The notes under the pieces are model-generated. The model saw nothing but the letters and a program-made list of their open reading frames with translations. It was not told the DNA's origin and made no database searches. A stretch of 64,000 nucleotides of DNA from an uncultured Bacteroidia bacterium (GTDB lineage: Bacteria > Bacteroidota > Bacteroidia > Bacteroidales > UBA932), in NCBI GenBank assembly GCA_902801205.1, contig CADCHE010000008.1, positions 1 through 64,000 on the forward strand, given 5' to 3'. This document shows, piece by piece, positions 54,613-63,185 of the stretch (position 1 is the stretch's first letter; the number at the start of each line of letters is the position of its first letter). A program made the translations under genes and the position numbers.

Positions 54613-55731
54613 ATGCTGAACCGACTTGCCCCTTCCGGAAGGATCGTCTTCCTGGACTATGCGCGCGTCGCCGCCTGCTTCCTCGTGATCCTGGTGCACG
54701 CCGCCGAAAATTTCTATGCCGCCGACGCCTCCGGCCTGGCGGGCAACATGACGTACCTTGCCAATGAGGCCAACCGCTTCTGGGTGTCGTTCTACGACGG
54801 CCTGGCGAGGGTCTGCGTCCCGCTCTTCATGATTATTTCCTCGTACCTGCTGGTCCCGCTGAAGGAAGGGCAGACGATGGGGGCGTTCTACCGGAAGCGC
54901 TTCCTCCGCGTGGTCCCTCCGATGGTCTTCTTCATGCTCCTGTACACCTTCCTGCCGCTGCTCTGGGGCGGGATGACGGCGGAGCAGTCGATGCAGGACT
55001 TCCGCGGCCTGCCGCTGAACTTCCCCTCGATGGCCGGCCATCTCTGGTTCATGTATCCGCTCCTGGGGCTCTACCTGTTCATGCCCGTGATCTCCCCGTG
55101 GCTCGAACGTGCCACCCGCAGGGAAGAGCAGGTGTTCCTGGGCATCTTCCTCCTGTCGACGTTCATGCCCTTCCTGCACCGTTTCGTACAGCCCTACCTG
55201 TGGGGTGAGTGCTTCTGGAACGGCTTCCATATGCTCTGGTACTTCTCCGGCTATATCGGCTATCTGGTGCTGGCCCACTATGTCCGCTTCCACCTCGACT
55301 GGCCGGCCCGCAAGCGCCTGGCCGTCGGTGCGGCGGCGTTCCTGGCCGGCGCGGCGTTCACCGTCTGGTCATTCTACTGGAAGACGCCCCCGGGCGTCCT
55401 CGTCGAGACGCCCGTCGCCGAATGGGCCTGGGAGTTCTGCACGCCCAACGTGCTGTGCGCGACCTTCGGCGCCTTCCTGCTCTTTTCCTGCATCCGCCGG
55501 CCTTCCGCCGTGGTGGAGGGTACGTCACGCATTTCCTTCGGCATCTACCTGGTTCACCTGTTCGTCCTGAACGTCTGGGTGCGCTTGCTGGTGGGTGAGG
55601 GCGGCGCTGCGGCGCCGGCCGTCCCCGTCGCGGCGGCCATCCCGCTCATCGCTCTCTGCACTTTCCTGTCCAGTGCGCTGATTGTCAAGGTGTTCTCACT
55701 GATTCCCGGCAGCCGCTGGCTGATTGGCTAG
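54613..55731 (+). CDS. Acyltransferase-3 family membrane protein
   Basis: 372 aa, about ten membrane helices. The acyltransferase-3 opening FLDYARVAACFLVILVHAAE contains the conserved His; further signatures are FYRKRFLRVVPPMVFFML and HLWFMYPLLGLYLFMPVISP. Such proteins O-acetylate or O-succinylate surface sugars. Co-transcribed with the AI-2E-family gene (2-base gap). Confidence 0.88.
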   Translation: MLNRLAPSGRIVFLDYARVAACFLVILVHAAENFYAADASGLAGNMTYLANEANRFWVSFYDGLARVCVPLFMIISSYLLVPLKEGQTMGAFYRKRFLRVVPPMVFFMLLYTFLPLLWGGMTAEQSMQDFRGLPLNFPSMAGHLWFMYPLLGLYLFMPVISPWLERATRREEQVFLGIFLLSTFMPFLHRFVQPYLWGECFWNGFHMLWYFSGYIGYLVLAHYVRFHLDWPARKRLAVGAAAFLAGAAFTVWSFYWKTPPGVLVETPVAEWAWEFCTPNVLCATFGAFLLFSCIRRPSAVVEGTSRISFGIYLVHLFVLNVWVRLLVGEGGAAAPAVPVAAAIPLIALCTFLSSALIVKVFSLIPGSRWLIG

Positions 55732-55746
55732 GGGACCGCCTCGTTT

Positions 55747-55776
55747 TTGCAACCCGGTTGCAAGGAATAATTCCTT
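55747..55776. repeat. Two overlapping perfect palindromes in a promoter region
   Basis: TTGCAACCCGGTTGCAA (55747-55763, 8+1+8) and AAGGAATAATTCCTT (55762-55776, 7+1+7) share two bases. They are followed at once by TTTCTTTG (55775-55782), a one-mismatch -7 box, and by the ATG at 55801. The arrangement suggests regulator sites over the -33 region. Confidence 0.6.
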
Positions 55777-55800
55777 TCTTTGCCGGCAAAAGTCGGCAAG

Positions 55801-56547
55801 ATGGATCATTTCAAGTTTTCAAGGAAACCTGCCGTCCCGGTCCGGACGGCGTTGCGTGAAGGGGTGGCCCCGCTGGGAGCGATCGTTCTCATCACCATCG
55901 GGCTCGTGGCGGTCTTCGCCCTGTGCCTGCATTTCGGCGCGGATCTTCCGCCGGTCATTCCCGAACATCTTGACGACGGCGAGATGGTGGACCCGAACCC
56001 GCTCCGGTTCGCCTTCATGCTTGCGGCTTTCGTCCTCTCCTTCTTCCTGGCCCGCCATGCGGACCGGCAGGGAGAGCGCGGGAAGGTTTTTCCCGCTTTC
56101 CTGACCGGGTATGCCGGCGGTACCCTGCTCTGGCAGTCGGTCGGGGAATGCTCCTGGCATTTCAGCATCGTCTGTGAAGAATACCTGATGTGTTTCCCGC
56201 ACATCGAGGGCGCGTCCGCCCTCTTCCTTGTCATCATCACAGTCATTCTCCTGAACTACTGCCGGAAACGCCATGCTTTCGGCTGGGGGGTCTGGGTCTT
56301 CGTCCTGTCGTTCGTCGGGAACTGGTTCGGCCATTTCCTGCAGATCGGCACGTTTCCCCTTGTCAGCGCCTGGATGGACGAACACGACTGGTACCTGCTG
56401 ACCGGCGGCATCCTCGGGCCGGCCGTCGCACTGGCGGCGCTGGCCCTGAATTTCTTCTGGGCGCAGGACCGCAAGGCGCGCTATTGCTGCTGCCTGCTTC
56501 TGTATTTCGGAATCGGGATGATCGTCACCGGCGTGGGCGGGCTCTAG
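55801..56547 (+). CDS. Multi-pass membrane protein of unknown family
   Basis: 248 aa. Hydrophobic segments near 25-48, 72-90, 105-122, 140-160, 170-190, 205-222 and 230-247 give six or seven helices. Conserved-looking features include GECSWHF, CEEYLMCFPHIEG and GNWFGHFLQ. No family is recognised. ATG 55801 is chosen because it follows the palindromes and -7-like box; the frame opens 7 codons earlier, within the promoter. Convergent with mutY, whose stop overlaps its 3' end by 4 bases. Confidence 0.7.
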   Translation: MDHFKFSRKPAVPVRTALREGVAPLGAIVLITIGLVAVFALCLHFGADLPPVIPEHLDDGEMVDPNPLRFAFMLAAFVLSFFLARHADRQGERGKVFPAFLTGYAGGTLLWQSVGECSWHFSIVCEEYLMCFPHIEGASALFLVIITVILLNYCRKRHAFGWGVWVFVLSFVGNWFGHFLQIGTFPLVSAWMDEHDWYLLTGGILGPAVALAALALNFFWAQDRKARYCCCLLLYFGIGMIVTGVGGL

Positions 56548-57566
56548 CGGCCGCCGGCCGCCTCGAGCAGCAGTTCGAACAGGCGGGGCTTTCCGTATCC
56601 GTCCAGGTCTTTTTCCGCGACCCAGACATACCCGTCCGGCAGGGCGGGCGGCGTCTGCGTCTCCATGAGATAGAAATCACAGAGCAGGATCCGGTGGGTG
56701 AGCACGTGCCTGACCGCTTTGCGCAGGAGGGTGATCCGGGCCTCGGGAAAGGCTGCCTGCAGGAACCCGTCGGGTGCGTCCTCATACGCCAGCGGCTCCC
56801 AAAGCCCCTGCCAGATGTCTCCGGACCCGCGGCGCCGGATGGCTGTCCTGCCGTCGCAGCGGACATGGACGTAGGTCAGCCGGCGGGTTTTCACCGCTAC
56901 AGGACGTTTCTTCACCGGCAGCAGTGCCACGCGTCCCGTCCGCAGGGCTTCACATCCTTCCGCCAGCGGGCAGGAGCCACAGCCGGGTGAGACCGGTGTA
57001 CACTGGAGGGCGCCGAAATCCATCATCCCCTGGTTGAAGGCGGATGCCTCTTCCGGCGGAAGCAAATCCTCGGCGAGTGTGCGGAAGGTCTTTGCCGCGG
57101 CGGTTGTCCCGATCTCTTCTGCAATGCCGAAATACCGGGCGAGTACCCGGTAGACGTTGCCGTCCACCACGGCGGCAGGCAGGCCGAAAGCGATCGAACC
57201 GATGGCCGCCGCCGTGTACGGGCCGACTCCCTTCAGCGCCAGGATCCCTTCATAGGTGTCCGGGAAACGTCCCTGCGCGACGATCTGCCGGGCGGCTGCA
57301 TGGAGGTTGCGCGCGCGGCTGTAGTAGCCCAGCCCTTCCCACAGGCGCATCACCGCATCCTCCGGGGCGGACGCCAGGTCGCCGACGGTCGGGAAGGCTT
57401 CCATGAAGCGCTCCCAATAGGCGGTGCCCTGCGCGATGCGCGTCTGCTGGAGGATGATTTCGCTCAGCCAGATGGCGTACGGGTCGCGCGTCCTGCGCCA
57501 GGGCAGGTCACGGCCGTTTTCGGTGAACCATCGGAGGATGGTGCGGGTGAAGACGGGGTCTTTCAT
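56544..57566 (-). CDS. mutY: A/G-specific adenine DNA glycosylase MutY
   Basis: 340-aa repair enzyme that removes adenine mispaired with 8-oxoguanine. HhH-GPD domain with the catalytic Glu in LSEIILQQTRI, the hairpin LKGVGPYTAAAIGSIAF and the catalytic Asp in VDGNVYRVLARYFG. The iron-sulfur cluster pattern C-x6-C-x2-C-x5-C occurs in CTPVSPGCGSCPLAEGC. A C-terminal NUDIX-like 8-oxoG recognition domain follows. Its ATG shares a base with the stop of the upstream outer-membrane protein gene (TGATG). Confidence 0.94.
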   Translation of the reverse strand: MKDPVFTRTILRWFTENGRDLPWRRTRDPYAIWLSEIILQQTRIAQGTAYWERFMEAFPTVGDLASAPEDAVMRLWEGLGYYSRARNLHAAARQIVAQGRFPDTYEGILALKGVGPYTAAAIGSIAFGLPAAVVDGNVYRVLARYFGIAEEIGTTAAAKTFRTLAEDLLPPEEASAFNQGMMDFGALQCTPVSPGCGSCPLAEGCEALRTGRVALLPVKKRPVAVKTRRLTYVHVRCDGRTAIRRRGSGDIWQGLWEPLAYEDAPDGFLQAAFPEARITLLRKAVRHVLTHRILLCDFYLMETQTPPALPDGYVWVAEKDLDGYGKPRLFELLLEAAGGR

Positions 57567-58321
57567 CAGAAGATCAGCCAAGTGATACCGGCGCCGACCC
57601 CGTACCAGCTCTTGAAGGCAGAAGCGCTGAGGTCCCCATATACATCGAGCTGTACGCGGGGGGAGGGGTGGAACGTGACGCCTCCTTCCACGAGATACTG
57701 CGGTGCATCTCCCTTGCGGAAGAAGTTGTTGCTCTCGACGAAGGCGCCGAGCCGGCCGGTGAAACCGTAGCTGACGCAGAGGGCGGCGTATCCGGCGGGT
57801 TCCGTGTCGATGCGGTCCCAGATGCTTCCCAGGTTCCATCCTACGCAGAACGCGTCGGTGAAGCTGTGTTCGCCAAGCAGCGTCAGGGAAGCGCCGGGCT
57901 TGTCGGGCCGGAAGGCAGGACTGGAGACGGGCAGGACGGCGTTGCAAAGGACGGCGATCGCCGGCAGCGGGCCGTCTCCCTCCCAGATGCGGATCTTTGT
58001 TCCGAGCGAAAGGGGTTCGAGTCCGAAAATGTCGATTTCAGCAGGCCGCGTCTGCCTTTCCTGCGTCAGGTTCGCTTCCAGGCGCAGTTCCATCCATGGA
58101 CAGAGGCCGAAACGGAGGAGGGAATTGTTCCAGTTGAAACTGCGCAGGCCGTCGTCGCGCAGGAAGGAAAGGCCCGTCTCCCATTGGAGGGCGTGGCGTG
58201 GAACGATATCGGTCCCCGTGGACATGCCCGGGCGGTCGGCGGAGACGAAATCCTCCGTTCCCTGCGCTGCTGCCGGGAGGGCCAGCGCGAGCAGGAGGAA
58301 GAGGGTCGGGAAAAACTTCAT
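57566..58321 (-). CDS. Outer-membrane barrel protein, phenol-degradation MetA-like family
   Basis: 251-aa exported protein, signal peptide MKFFPTLFLLLALALPAAAQ. The sequence alternates in strands (ALQWETGLSFLRDD; MELRLEANLTQERQ; ASLTLLGEHSF) and ends in aromatic GVGAGITWLIF, as in barrel proteins of the transporter (Phenol_MetA_deg) family. Function unknown. ATG 58321 is chosen for the signal peptide and the -7 box at 58341-58348; longer open sequence upstream overlaps the divergent promoter. Confidence 0.75.
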   Translation of the reverse strand: MKFFPTLFLLLALALPAAAQGTEDFVSADRPGMSTGTDIVPRHALQWETGLSFLRDDGLRSFNWNNSLLRFGLCPWMELRLEANLTQERQTRPAEIDIFGLEPLSLGTKIRIWEGDGPLPAIAVLCNAVLPVSSPAFRPDKPGASLTLLGEHSFTDAFCVGWNLGSIWDRIDTEPAGYAALCVSYGFTGRLGAFVESNNFFRKGDAPQYLVEGGVTFHPSPRVQLDVYGDLSASAFKSWYGVGAGITWLIF

Positions 58322-58331
58322 GGTACGATGC

Positions 58332-58361
58332 TTTGTTTTGCAAAAATAAGGATTATCTTTG
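58332..58361 (+). promoter_or_regulatory. Promoter of the ior-paaK operon
   Basis: TTTG at 58332-58335 and TATCTTTG at 58354-58361, 18 bases apart; 26 bases before the iorA ATG. The oppositely oriented -7 box at 58341-58348 lies inside it. Confidence 0.7.
58341..58348 (-). promoter_or_regulatory. -7 box for the outer-membrane barrel gene
   Basis: Reads TATTTTTG on the minus strand, exact TAnnTTTG, 19 bases before the ATG at 58321. Confidence 0.45.
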
Positions 58362-58387
58362 TATAACTGACTTACAAATTGAAACGG

Positions 58388-59992
58388 ATGACGGAAAAAA
58401 GACTTTTGCTGGGAGACGAGGCCATCGCGCTGGGCGCCCTCCATGCCGGTCTGTCCGGCGTGTACGCTTATCCGGGCACGCCTTCCACGGAGATTACAGA
58501 ATTTATACAGAACGACCCTGCGGCCCGTGCGGACGGTGTCCGCTCCCGTTGGTGCACCAATGAGAAAACGGCCATGGAAGCGGCACTCGGCATGTCCTAC
58601 GCCGGCAAGCGCGCCCTGGTCTGCATGAAACACGTGGGCATGAATGTCTGTGCGGACGCCTTCGTGAATGCGGCCGTGACGGGCGTGAATGGTGGCCTGG
58701 TGGTGCTGGCGGCCGACGATCCTTCGATGCATTCCTCACAGAATGAACAGGATTCCCGTTTCTACGGGCAGTTCGCGATGGTTCCGGTCCTCGAGCCTTC
58801 CGACCAGCAGGAAGCGTACGACATGATGTCTTATGCTTTCGATTTGTCAGAGCGGCTGCGCGAACCGGTGCTCGTGCGCATCGTCACGCGGCTCGCGCAT
58901 TCCCGCGCGGCCGTCGCCGTGGGGGAGGGACGGGCGCAGAATCCGCTCTCTCCCGACCGTGATCCCGGCCGCTGGGTGCTGTTGCCCGCCATCGCCCGGC
59001 GACAGTACGCCGCGCTGGTCGGCAAGCAGGAGGCGTTCCTGGCCGAGTCGCTTGCATCTCCTTTCAACCGCCTGCCCGCCGCCGTGGCACCCGCCGACCT
59101 GGGCGTGGTTGCTGCCGGCATCGGTTATAATTATGTCAAGGAAACGGCTCCGGAAGGCGTACCTGTCCTGAAGGTGTCGCAATTCCCGCTGCCTGAAGCA
59201 CAGGTGCGTGCCCTGGCAGCCGCCTGCCGCAGGATCCTCGTGGTCGAGGACGGCCAGCCGTTCGTGGAAACCGGCGTAAAGGGCCTGCTGGACGCCCGGT
59301 ATCCCGTCCTGGGCCGTCTGACGGGCGACCTGCCGCGGACGGGCGAACTGACCCCGGACAATGTCGCCGCCGCGTTCGGGAAACGGAACATCCCGGCCTT
59401 CGCGCCGGCGAAGCACCTGGCGCCCCGCCCCCCGCAACTGTGCCAGGGCTGTGGTCACCGCGATGTCTACACCGCCCTCGGCAAGGTCCTGGAAGGATTC
59501 CCGGACGCCCGCGTCTTCGGTGACATCGGCTGCTATACACTGGGGGCCCTGCCTCCTTTCCGGGCCATCGATTCCTGCGTGGATATGGGGGCGTCGATCA
59601 CCATGGCCAAGGGTGCGGCCGACGCCGGCGTGCGTCCCGCGATCGCCGTCATCGGCGACTCGACGTTCACCCATTCCGGCATGACGGGCCTGCTGGATGC
59701 CGTAAACGACGGCTCCGCCATCACGGTCATCCTGAGCGACAACCTCACCACGGCGATGACGGGCGGCCAGGACTCGGCCGGTACCCACAAGTTCGAGGCC
59801 ATCTGCCTGGCGCTCGGCGTGGCACGGGAGCACCTGCACGTGGTAGAACCGCTGCCCAGGAACAGGGAGGAGATCACGCGCATCCTTCGGGAAGAGATTG
59901 CATATGAAGGCGTTTCCGTCATCATTCCCCAGCGGGAATGCATGCAGACCCTTCGGCGGAAAATGCGGAATCAGAAAAAGGAAGAGGCATGA
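58388..59992 (+). CDS. iorA: Indolepyruvate ferredoxin oxidoreductase, alpha subunit
   Basis: 534-aa thiamine-diphosphate enzyme subunit that, with IorB, converts aryl pyruvates plus CoA to aryl-acetyl-CoA, CO2 and reduced ferredoxin. N-terminal pyrimidine-binding domain with YAYPGTPSTEITEF. TPP/Mg-binding domain near 355-500 with LCQGCGHRDVYTAL, GDIGCYTLG, GDSTFTHSGMTGLLDAVND and ILSDNLTTAMTGGQD. It ends at about the point (IIPQRECMQTLRRK) where archaeal IorA continues into a two-cluster ferredoxin domain. That domain is absent, so electrons must leave by another route. The stop overlaps iorB (ATGA). Confidence 0.94.
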   Translation: MTEKRLLLGDEAIALGALHAGLSGVYAYPGTPSTEITEFIQNDPAARADGVRSRWCTNEKTAMEAALGMSYAGKRALVCMKHVGMNVCADAFVNAAVTGVNGGLVVLAADDPSMHSSQNEQDSRFYGQFAMVPVLEPSDQQEAYDMMSYAFDLSERLREPVLVRIVTRLAHSRAAVAVGEGRAQNPLSPDRDPGRWVLLPAIARRQYAALVGKQEAFLAESLASPFNRLPAAVAPADLGVVAAGIGYNYVKETAPEGVPVLKVSQFPLPEAQVRALAAACRRILVVEDGQPFVETGVKGLLDARYPVLGRLTGDLPRTGELTPDNVAAAFGKRNIPAFAPAKHLAPRPPQLCQGCGHRDVYTALGKVLEGFPDARVFGDIGCYTLGALPPFRAIDSCVDMGASITMAKGAADAGVRPAIAVIGDSTFTHSGMTGLLDAVNDGSAITVILSDNLTTAMTGGQDSAGTHKFEAICLALGVAREHLHVVEPLPRNREEITRILREEIAYEGVSVIIPQRECMQTLRRKMRNQKKEEA

Positions 59993-60564
59993 AGACGGAT
60001 ATCAAACTTTCCGGCGTAGGCGGACAGGGCATCCTGTCGATCGCCACGGTCATCGGTGAGGCGGCCACCCGCGCCGGCCTCCACCTCAAGCAGGCCGAAG
60101 TGCATGGCATGAGCCAGCGGGGCGGGGACGTGCAGAGCGACCTCCGCCTGAGTACGGAGGAGATCCACAGCGACCAGATTCCCCTGGGCGGCGCGGACCT
60201 CATCGTTTCGATGGAACCGATGGAAGCGTTGCGCTACCTGCCCTGGCTGGCGGCCGACGGCTGCGTGGTCACCTCTTCGAAACCTTTCGTGAACATCCCC
60301 GACTATCCCGACCGGGATGCCCTGCTTGCAGAACTGGACGCCCTTCCGCAGGTCGTGCGCTGCGACATCGAGCAGGAAGCCCTCGCCCTCCACGCGCCTA
60401 AGAGCGCGAACATGGTCCTGCTGGGGATGGCGGCCCGCCGCCTGAAGATCCTTTCGCCGGATGACCTGCGGGCGGCGATCCGTTCCGTCTTTTTCCGGAA
60501 AGGGGAGAAGGTCGTTGAAGACAACCTGAAAGCATTCGACTGTGGCTATGAAAGTGTTCAGTGA
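59989..60564 (+). CDS. iorB: Indolepyruvate ferredoxin oxidoreductase, beta subunit
   Basis: 191-aa gamma-type oxidoreductase subunit. Opens KTDIKLSGVGGQGILSIATV, the typical GxGGQG motif, followed by KQAEVHGMSQRGGDVQSDLR and GGADLIVSMEPMEALRYLP. Forms the heterodimer with IorA. Its end overlaps the aminotransferase start by 17 bases. Confidence 0.94.
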   Translation: MKTDIKLSGVGGQGILSIATVIGEAATRAGLHLKQAEVHGMSQRGGDVQSDLRLSTEEIHSDQIPLGGADLIVSMEPMEALRYLPWLAADGCVVTSSKPFVNIPDYPDRDALLAELDALPQVVRCDIEQEALALHAPKSANMVLLGMAARRLKILSPDDLRAAIRSVFFRKGEKVVEDNLKAFDCGYESVQ

Positions 60565-61870
60565 CGCCCTTGTGGAAGAGGCCCGCGTCGAGAGCCGCGT
60601 CGCCGACCTGTCCCGTGCCACCATCGGGGAGATCCTCCTGGTAGCCCAGTATCTCGAACGCAAGACCGGCATCCCTTTCATCCGGATGGACCAGGGGTCG
60701 CCCGGCCTTCCGCCCAACCGGCTGGGCGTCGCAGCGGAAAAAGAAGCGCTGGACCGCGGTGTCGGTGCGCAGTATCCGCCTGCCGACGGCGTCCCTGAAC
60801 TGAAGGAAGCCGCGTCGGCCTTCGTGAAAGCATTCATCGACATCGACATCAGCCCGCGTTCCTGCATCCCCACAACCGGCTCCGTCGCCGGTTCGTTCGG
60901 AGCGTTCATCGCCTGCACCCAGCGGATTCCGGGCAAAGACAAAGTCCTGTTCATCGACCCGGGGTTCCCGATCCAGAAGTCGCAGCTCCGTGTCCTGGGC
61001 ATTTCCTGGAAGGAGTTCGACATCTATCCGTACCGCGGGGCCGGCCTGCGGGCGAAGCTCGAGGAGGAACTCTCCGCGGGCGACGTGGCCGCCATCGTGT
61101 ACTCCAATCCGAATAACCCTGCCTGGATCTGCCTCGAAGACAGTGAATTGCAGGTGATTGGCGAGCTGGCGACGATGTACGATGCCGTCGTCATGGAAGA
61201 CCAGGCCTATTTCTGCATGGACTACCGCCGCGACCTCGGCCATCCGTATCGGGCGCCCTTCGTGCCCACGGTCGCCCGCTACACGGACAATTACATCCTC
61301 CTGCTGTCCTCCTCCAAGATTTTCAGCTATGCGGGCCAGCGTATAGCCCTGCTCTGCATCAGCGACGCCCTCTTCGACCGGCAGTATCCGGCGTTGGCGG
61401 CGCGCTATCTCGACGCCGGCGTTTTCGGCGCCACCCTGACGGCCTCCATCCTCTATATGATGACGAGCGGCTGCACGGCCTCCACGCAGTACGCCTACGC
61501 GCGTATGCTCACGCTTTCCTGCGAAGGTGCCATCGATTTCGTGGAGGACACCCGTGTGTATGAGCGTCATGCCCGCCGTATGAAGCAGATCTTCTGCGAC
61601 AATGGGTTCCGGGTGGTCTACGACCATGACGTGACCCTTCCCGTGGGGGACGGGTTCTTCTTTACCCTGGGCTATGGCGACCTCTCCGGCGGCGAATTGC
61701 TCCGCGAACTGCTGCACTATGGCGTCAGCGCCATCTCCCTGTCCACCACGGGCAGCCTGCAGCAGGGGGTGCGCGGCTGCACCAGCCGGATGCGCGACGA
61801 TTTGTATCCCCTGCTGGAGGAGCGCATGCGCGCTTTCCGGGAGGACCATCCGCTGAACGAAACGAACTGA
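60548..61870 (+). CDS. PLP-dependent aminotransferase, class I/II
   Basis: 440-aa fold-type I aminotransferase. Visible: substrate-side MDQGSPGLPPNRLG, YSNPNNPAW, and the PLP lysine in LSSSKIFSYAGQRIALL. The C-terminal DGFFFTLGYGDLSGGELLREL is normal. Placed between iorAB and two paaK genes, it most likely transaminates phenylalanine, tyrosine or tryptophan to the aryl pyruvates used by IorAB, or the reverse. A GTG two codons upstream is an alternative start. Confidence 0.88.
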   Translation: MKVFSDALVEEARVESRVADLSRATIGEILLVAQYLERKTGIPFIRMDQGSPGLPPNRLGVAAEKEALDRGVGAQYPPADGVPELKEAASAFVKAFIDIDISPRSCIPTTGSVAGSFGAFIACTQRIPGKDKVLFIDPGFPIQKSQLRVLGISWKEFDIYPYRGAGLRAKLEEELSAGDVAAIVYSNPNNPAWICLEDSELQVIGELATMYDAVVMEDQAYFCMDYRRDLGHPYRAPFVPTVARYTDNYILLLSSSKIFSYAGQRIALLCISDALFDRQYPALAARYLDAGVFGATLTASILYMMTSGCTASTQYAYARMLTLSCEGAIDFVEDTRVYERHARRMKQIFCDNGFRVVYDHDVTLPVGDGFFFTLGYGDLSGGELLRELLHYGVSAISLSTTGSLQQGVRGCTSRMRDDLYPLLEERMRAFREDHPLNETN

Positions 61871-61874
61871 CGAT

Positions 61875-63185
61875 ATGTATTGGAATCCCAACAAAGAATG
61901 CATGAGCCGGGACGAGATGTCCGCGCTCCAGGGAAAACGGCTTCACAAGATCGTGAAGTATGTTTACCACAATGTTCCGTTCTACCGGAACAAGTTGCAG
62001 GAGATGGACCTGACGCCGGATGACATCCTCACCATCGAGGACATCGTAAAGCTGCCCTTTACGACCAAGCAGGACTTGCGGGACAACTATCCGTTTGGCC
62101 TTCAGGCTGCGCCGCAGAGTGAGATCATCCGCATCCATGCCTCCTCCGGGACGACGGGCAACCCCACCATCGTGGGCTATACCCGGAAGGACATCGGGGT
62201 ATGGTCCGAATGCATGGCCCGCGCCCTGACGGCCTATGGCGTCGTCCGGGACGACATCTTCTCCGTCTCCTACGGATACGGCCTTTTCACAGGCGGCCTG
62301 GGGGCGCACAACGGCGTGGAGATGGTGGGTGCGGCCGTCGTGCCCGCTTCCACCGGAAACACCGAGAAGCATGCGAAACTGATCCGCGACCTGGGCATCA
62401 GCGGTATCGCCTGCACGCCCTCCTACGCCCTGTACCTGGCGGAGACGATGGAACAGCTCGGCATTACCCGGGACCAGATCCGCCTGCGCGTCGGTGCGTT
62501 CGGTGCGGAACCCTGGACCGCGAACATGCGTCGCGAAATCGAGGAACGCCTCGGCCTGAAAGGCTACAACCTTTACGGTCTGAGTGAGATCATGGGCCCC
62601 AGTGTCAGCTACGAATGCCAGTTGCAGAACGGCTCCCATGTCAACGAAGACCACTTCTTCCCGGAAATTATCGACCCGGTTACGCTCGCCCCGCTGCCGG
62701 CCGGGCAGAGCGGTGAGCTGGTCTTCACGACGCTGACCAAGGAGGGCATGCCGCTGCTCCGCTACCGGACGCGCGACCTCTGCTCCCTGATGCCCGGTGT
62801 CTGTGACTGCGGACGTACGAGCGTACGCATGACGCCGATCACCGGCCGCAGCGACGACATGCTTATCATCCGCGGTATCAACGTGTTCCCGTCACAGGTG
62901 GAAAGTGTCGTCCTCGACATGAAGGAGATCGCCCCCCGCTACCTGCTGGTGGTGGACCGGGTGAACAACCTCGACACGCTGCAGGTCCAGGTCGAGCTGC
63001 GGCAGGAGTATTTCACCGCCACCTTCGACACGCCGGCCGCCATCGACGAGCTCAGCCGCCGGCTGGCGCTGAAACTCCGCAGCGTGCTGAACATCGGCGT
63101 GAAGGTCGTCCTCAAGGCGCCCAACACCATCGAGCGCAGCCAGGGCAAGAGCGCCCATGTCATCGATAACCGCAACATCCAATGA
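61875..63185 (+). CDS. paaK: Phenylacetate-CoA ligase
   Basis: 436-aa AMP-forming ligase joining phenylacetate or related aryl acids to CoA. The family's shape is complete: YVYHNVPFYRNKLQEM, LPFTTKQDLRDNYPFGL, ATP loop HASSGTTGNPTIVGYT (108-123), LYGLSEIMGPSVSYEC, and a C-terminal domain with YRTRDLCSL, GRSDDMLIIRGINVFPSQVE and the late lysine region RSQGKSAHVIDNR. The reverse reaction could make ATP from aryl-acetyl-CoA. 4 bases after the aminotransferase; its stop overlaps the next start (ATGATG). Confidence 0.94.
   Translation: MYWNPNKECMSRDEMSALQGKRLHKIVKYVYHNVPFYRNKLQEMDLTPDDILTIEDIVKLPFTTKQDLRDNYPFGLQAAPQSEIIRIHASSGTTGNPTIVGYTRKDIGVWSECMARALTAYGVVRDDIFSVSYGYGLFTGGLGAHNGVEMVGAAVVPASTGNTEKHAKLIRDLGISGIACTPSYALYLAETMEQLGITRDQIRLRVGAFGAEPWTANMRREIEERLGLKGYNLYGLSEIMGPSVSYECQLQNGSHVNEDHFFPEIIDPVTLAPLPAGQSGELVFTTLTKEGMPLLRYRTRDLCSLMPGVCDCGRTSVRMTPITGRSDDMLIIRGINVFPSQVESVVLDMKEIAPRYLLVVDRVNNLDTLQVQVELRQEYFTATFDTPAAIDELSRRLALKLRSVLNIGVKVVLKAPNTIERSQGKSAHVIDNRNIQ

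Noticed and set aside
58620-58645. parS-like sequence GAAACACGTGGG in iorA
   Set aside because: Only the centre matches the parS palindrome; the arms do not, and it lies within a coding region far from parAB.
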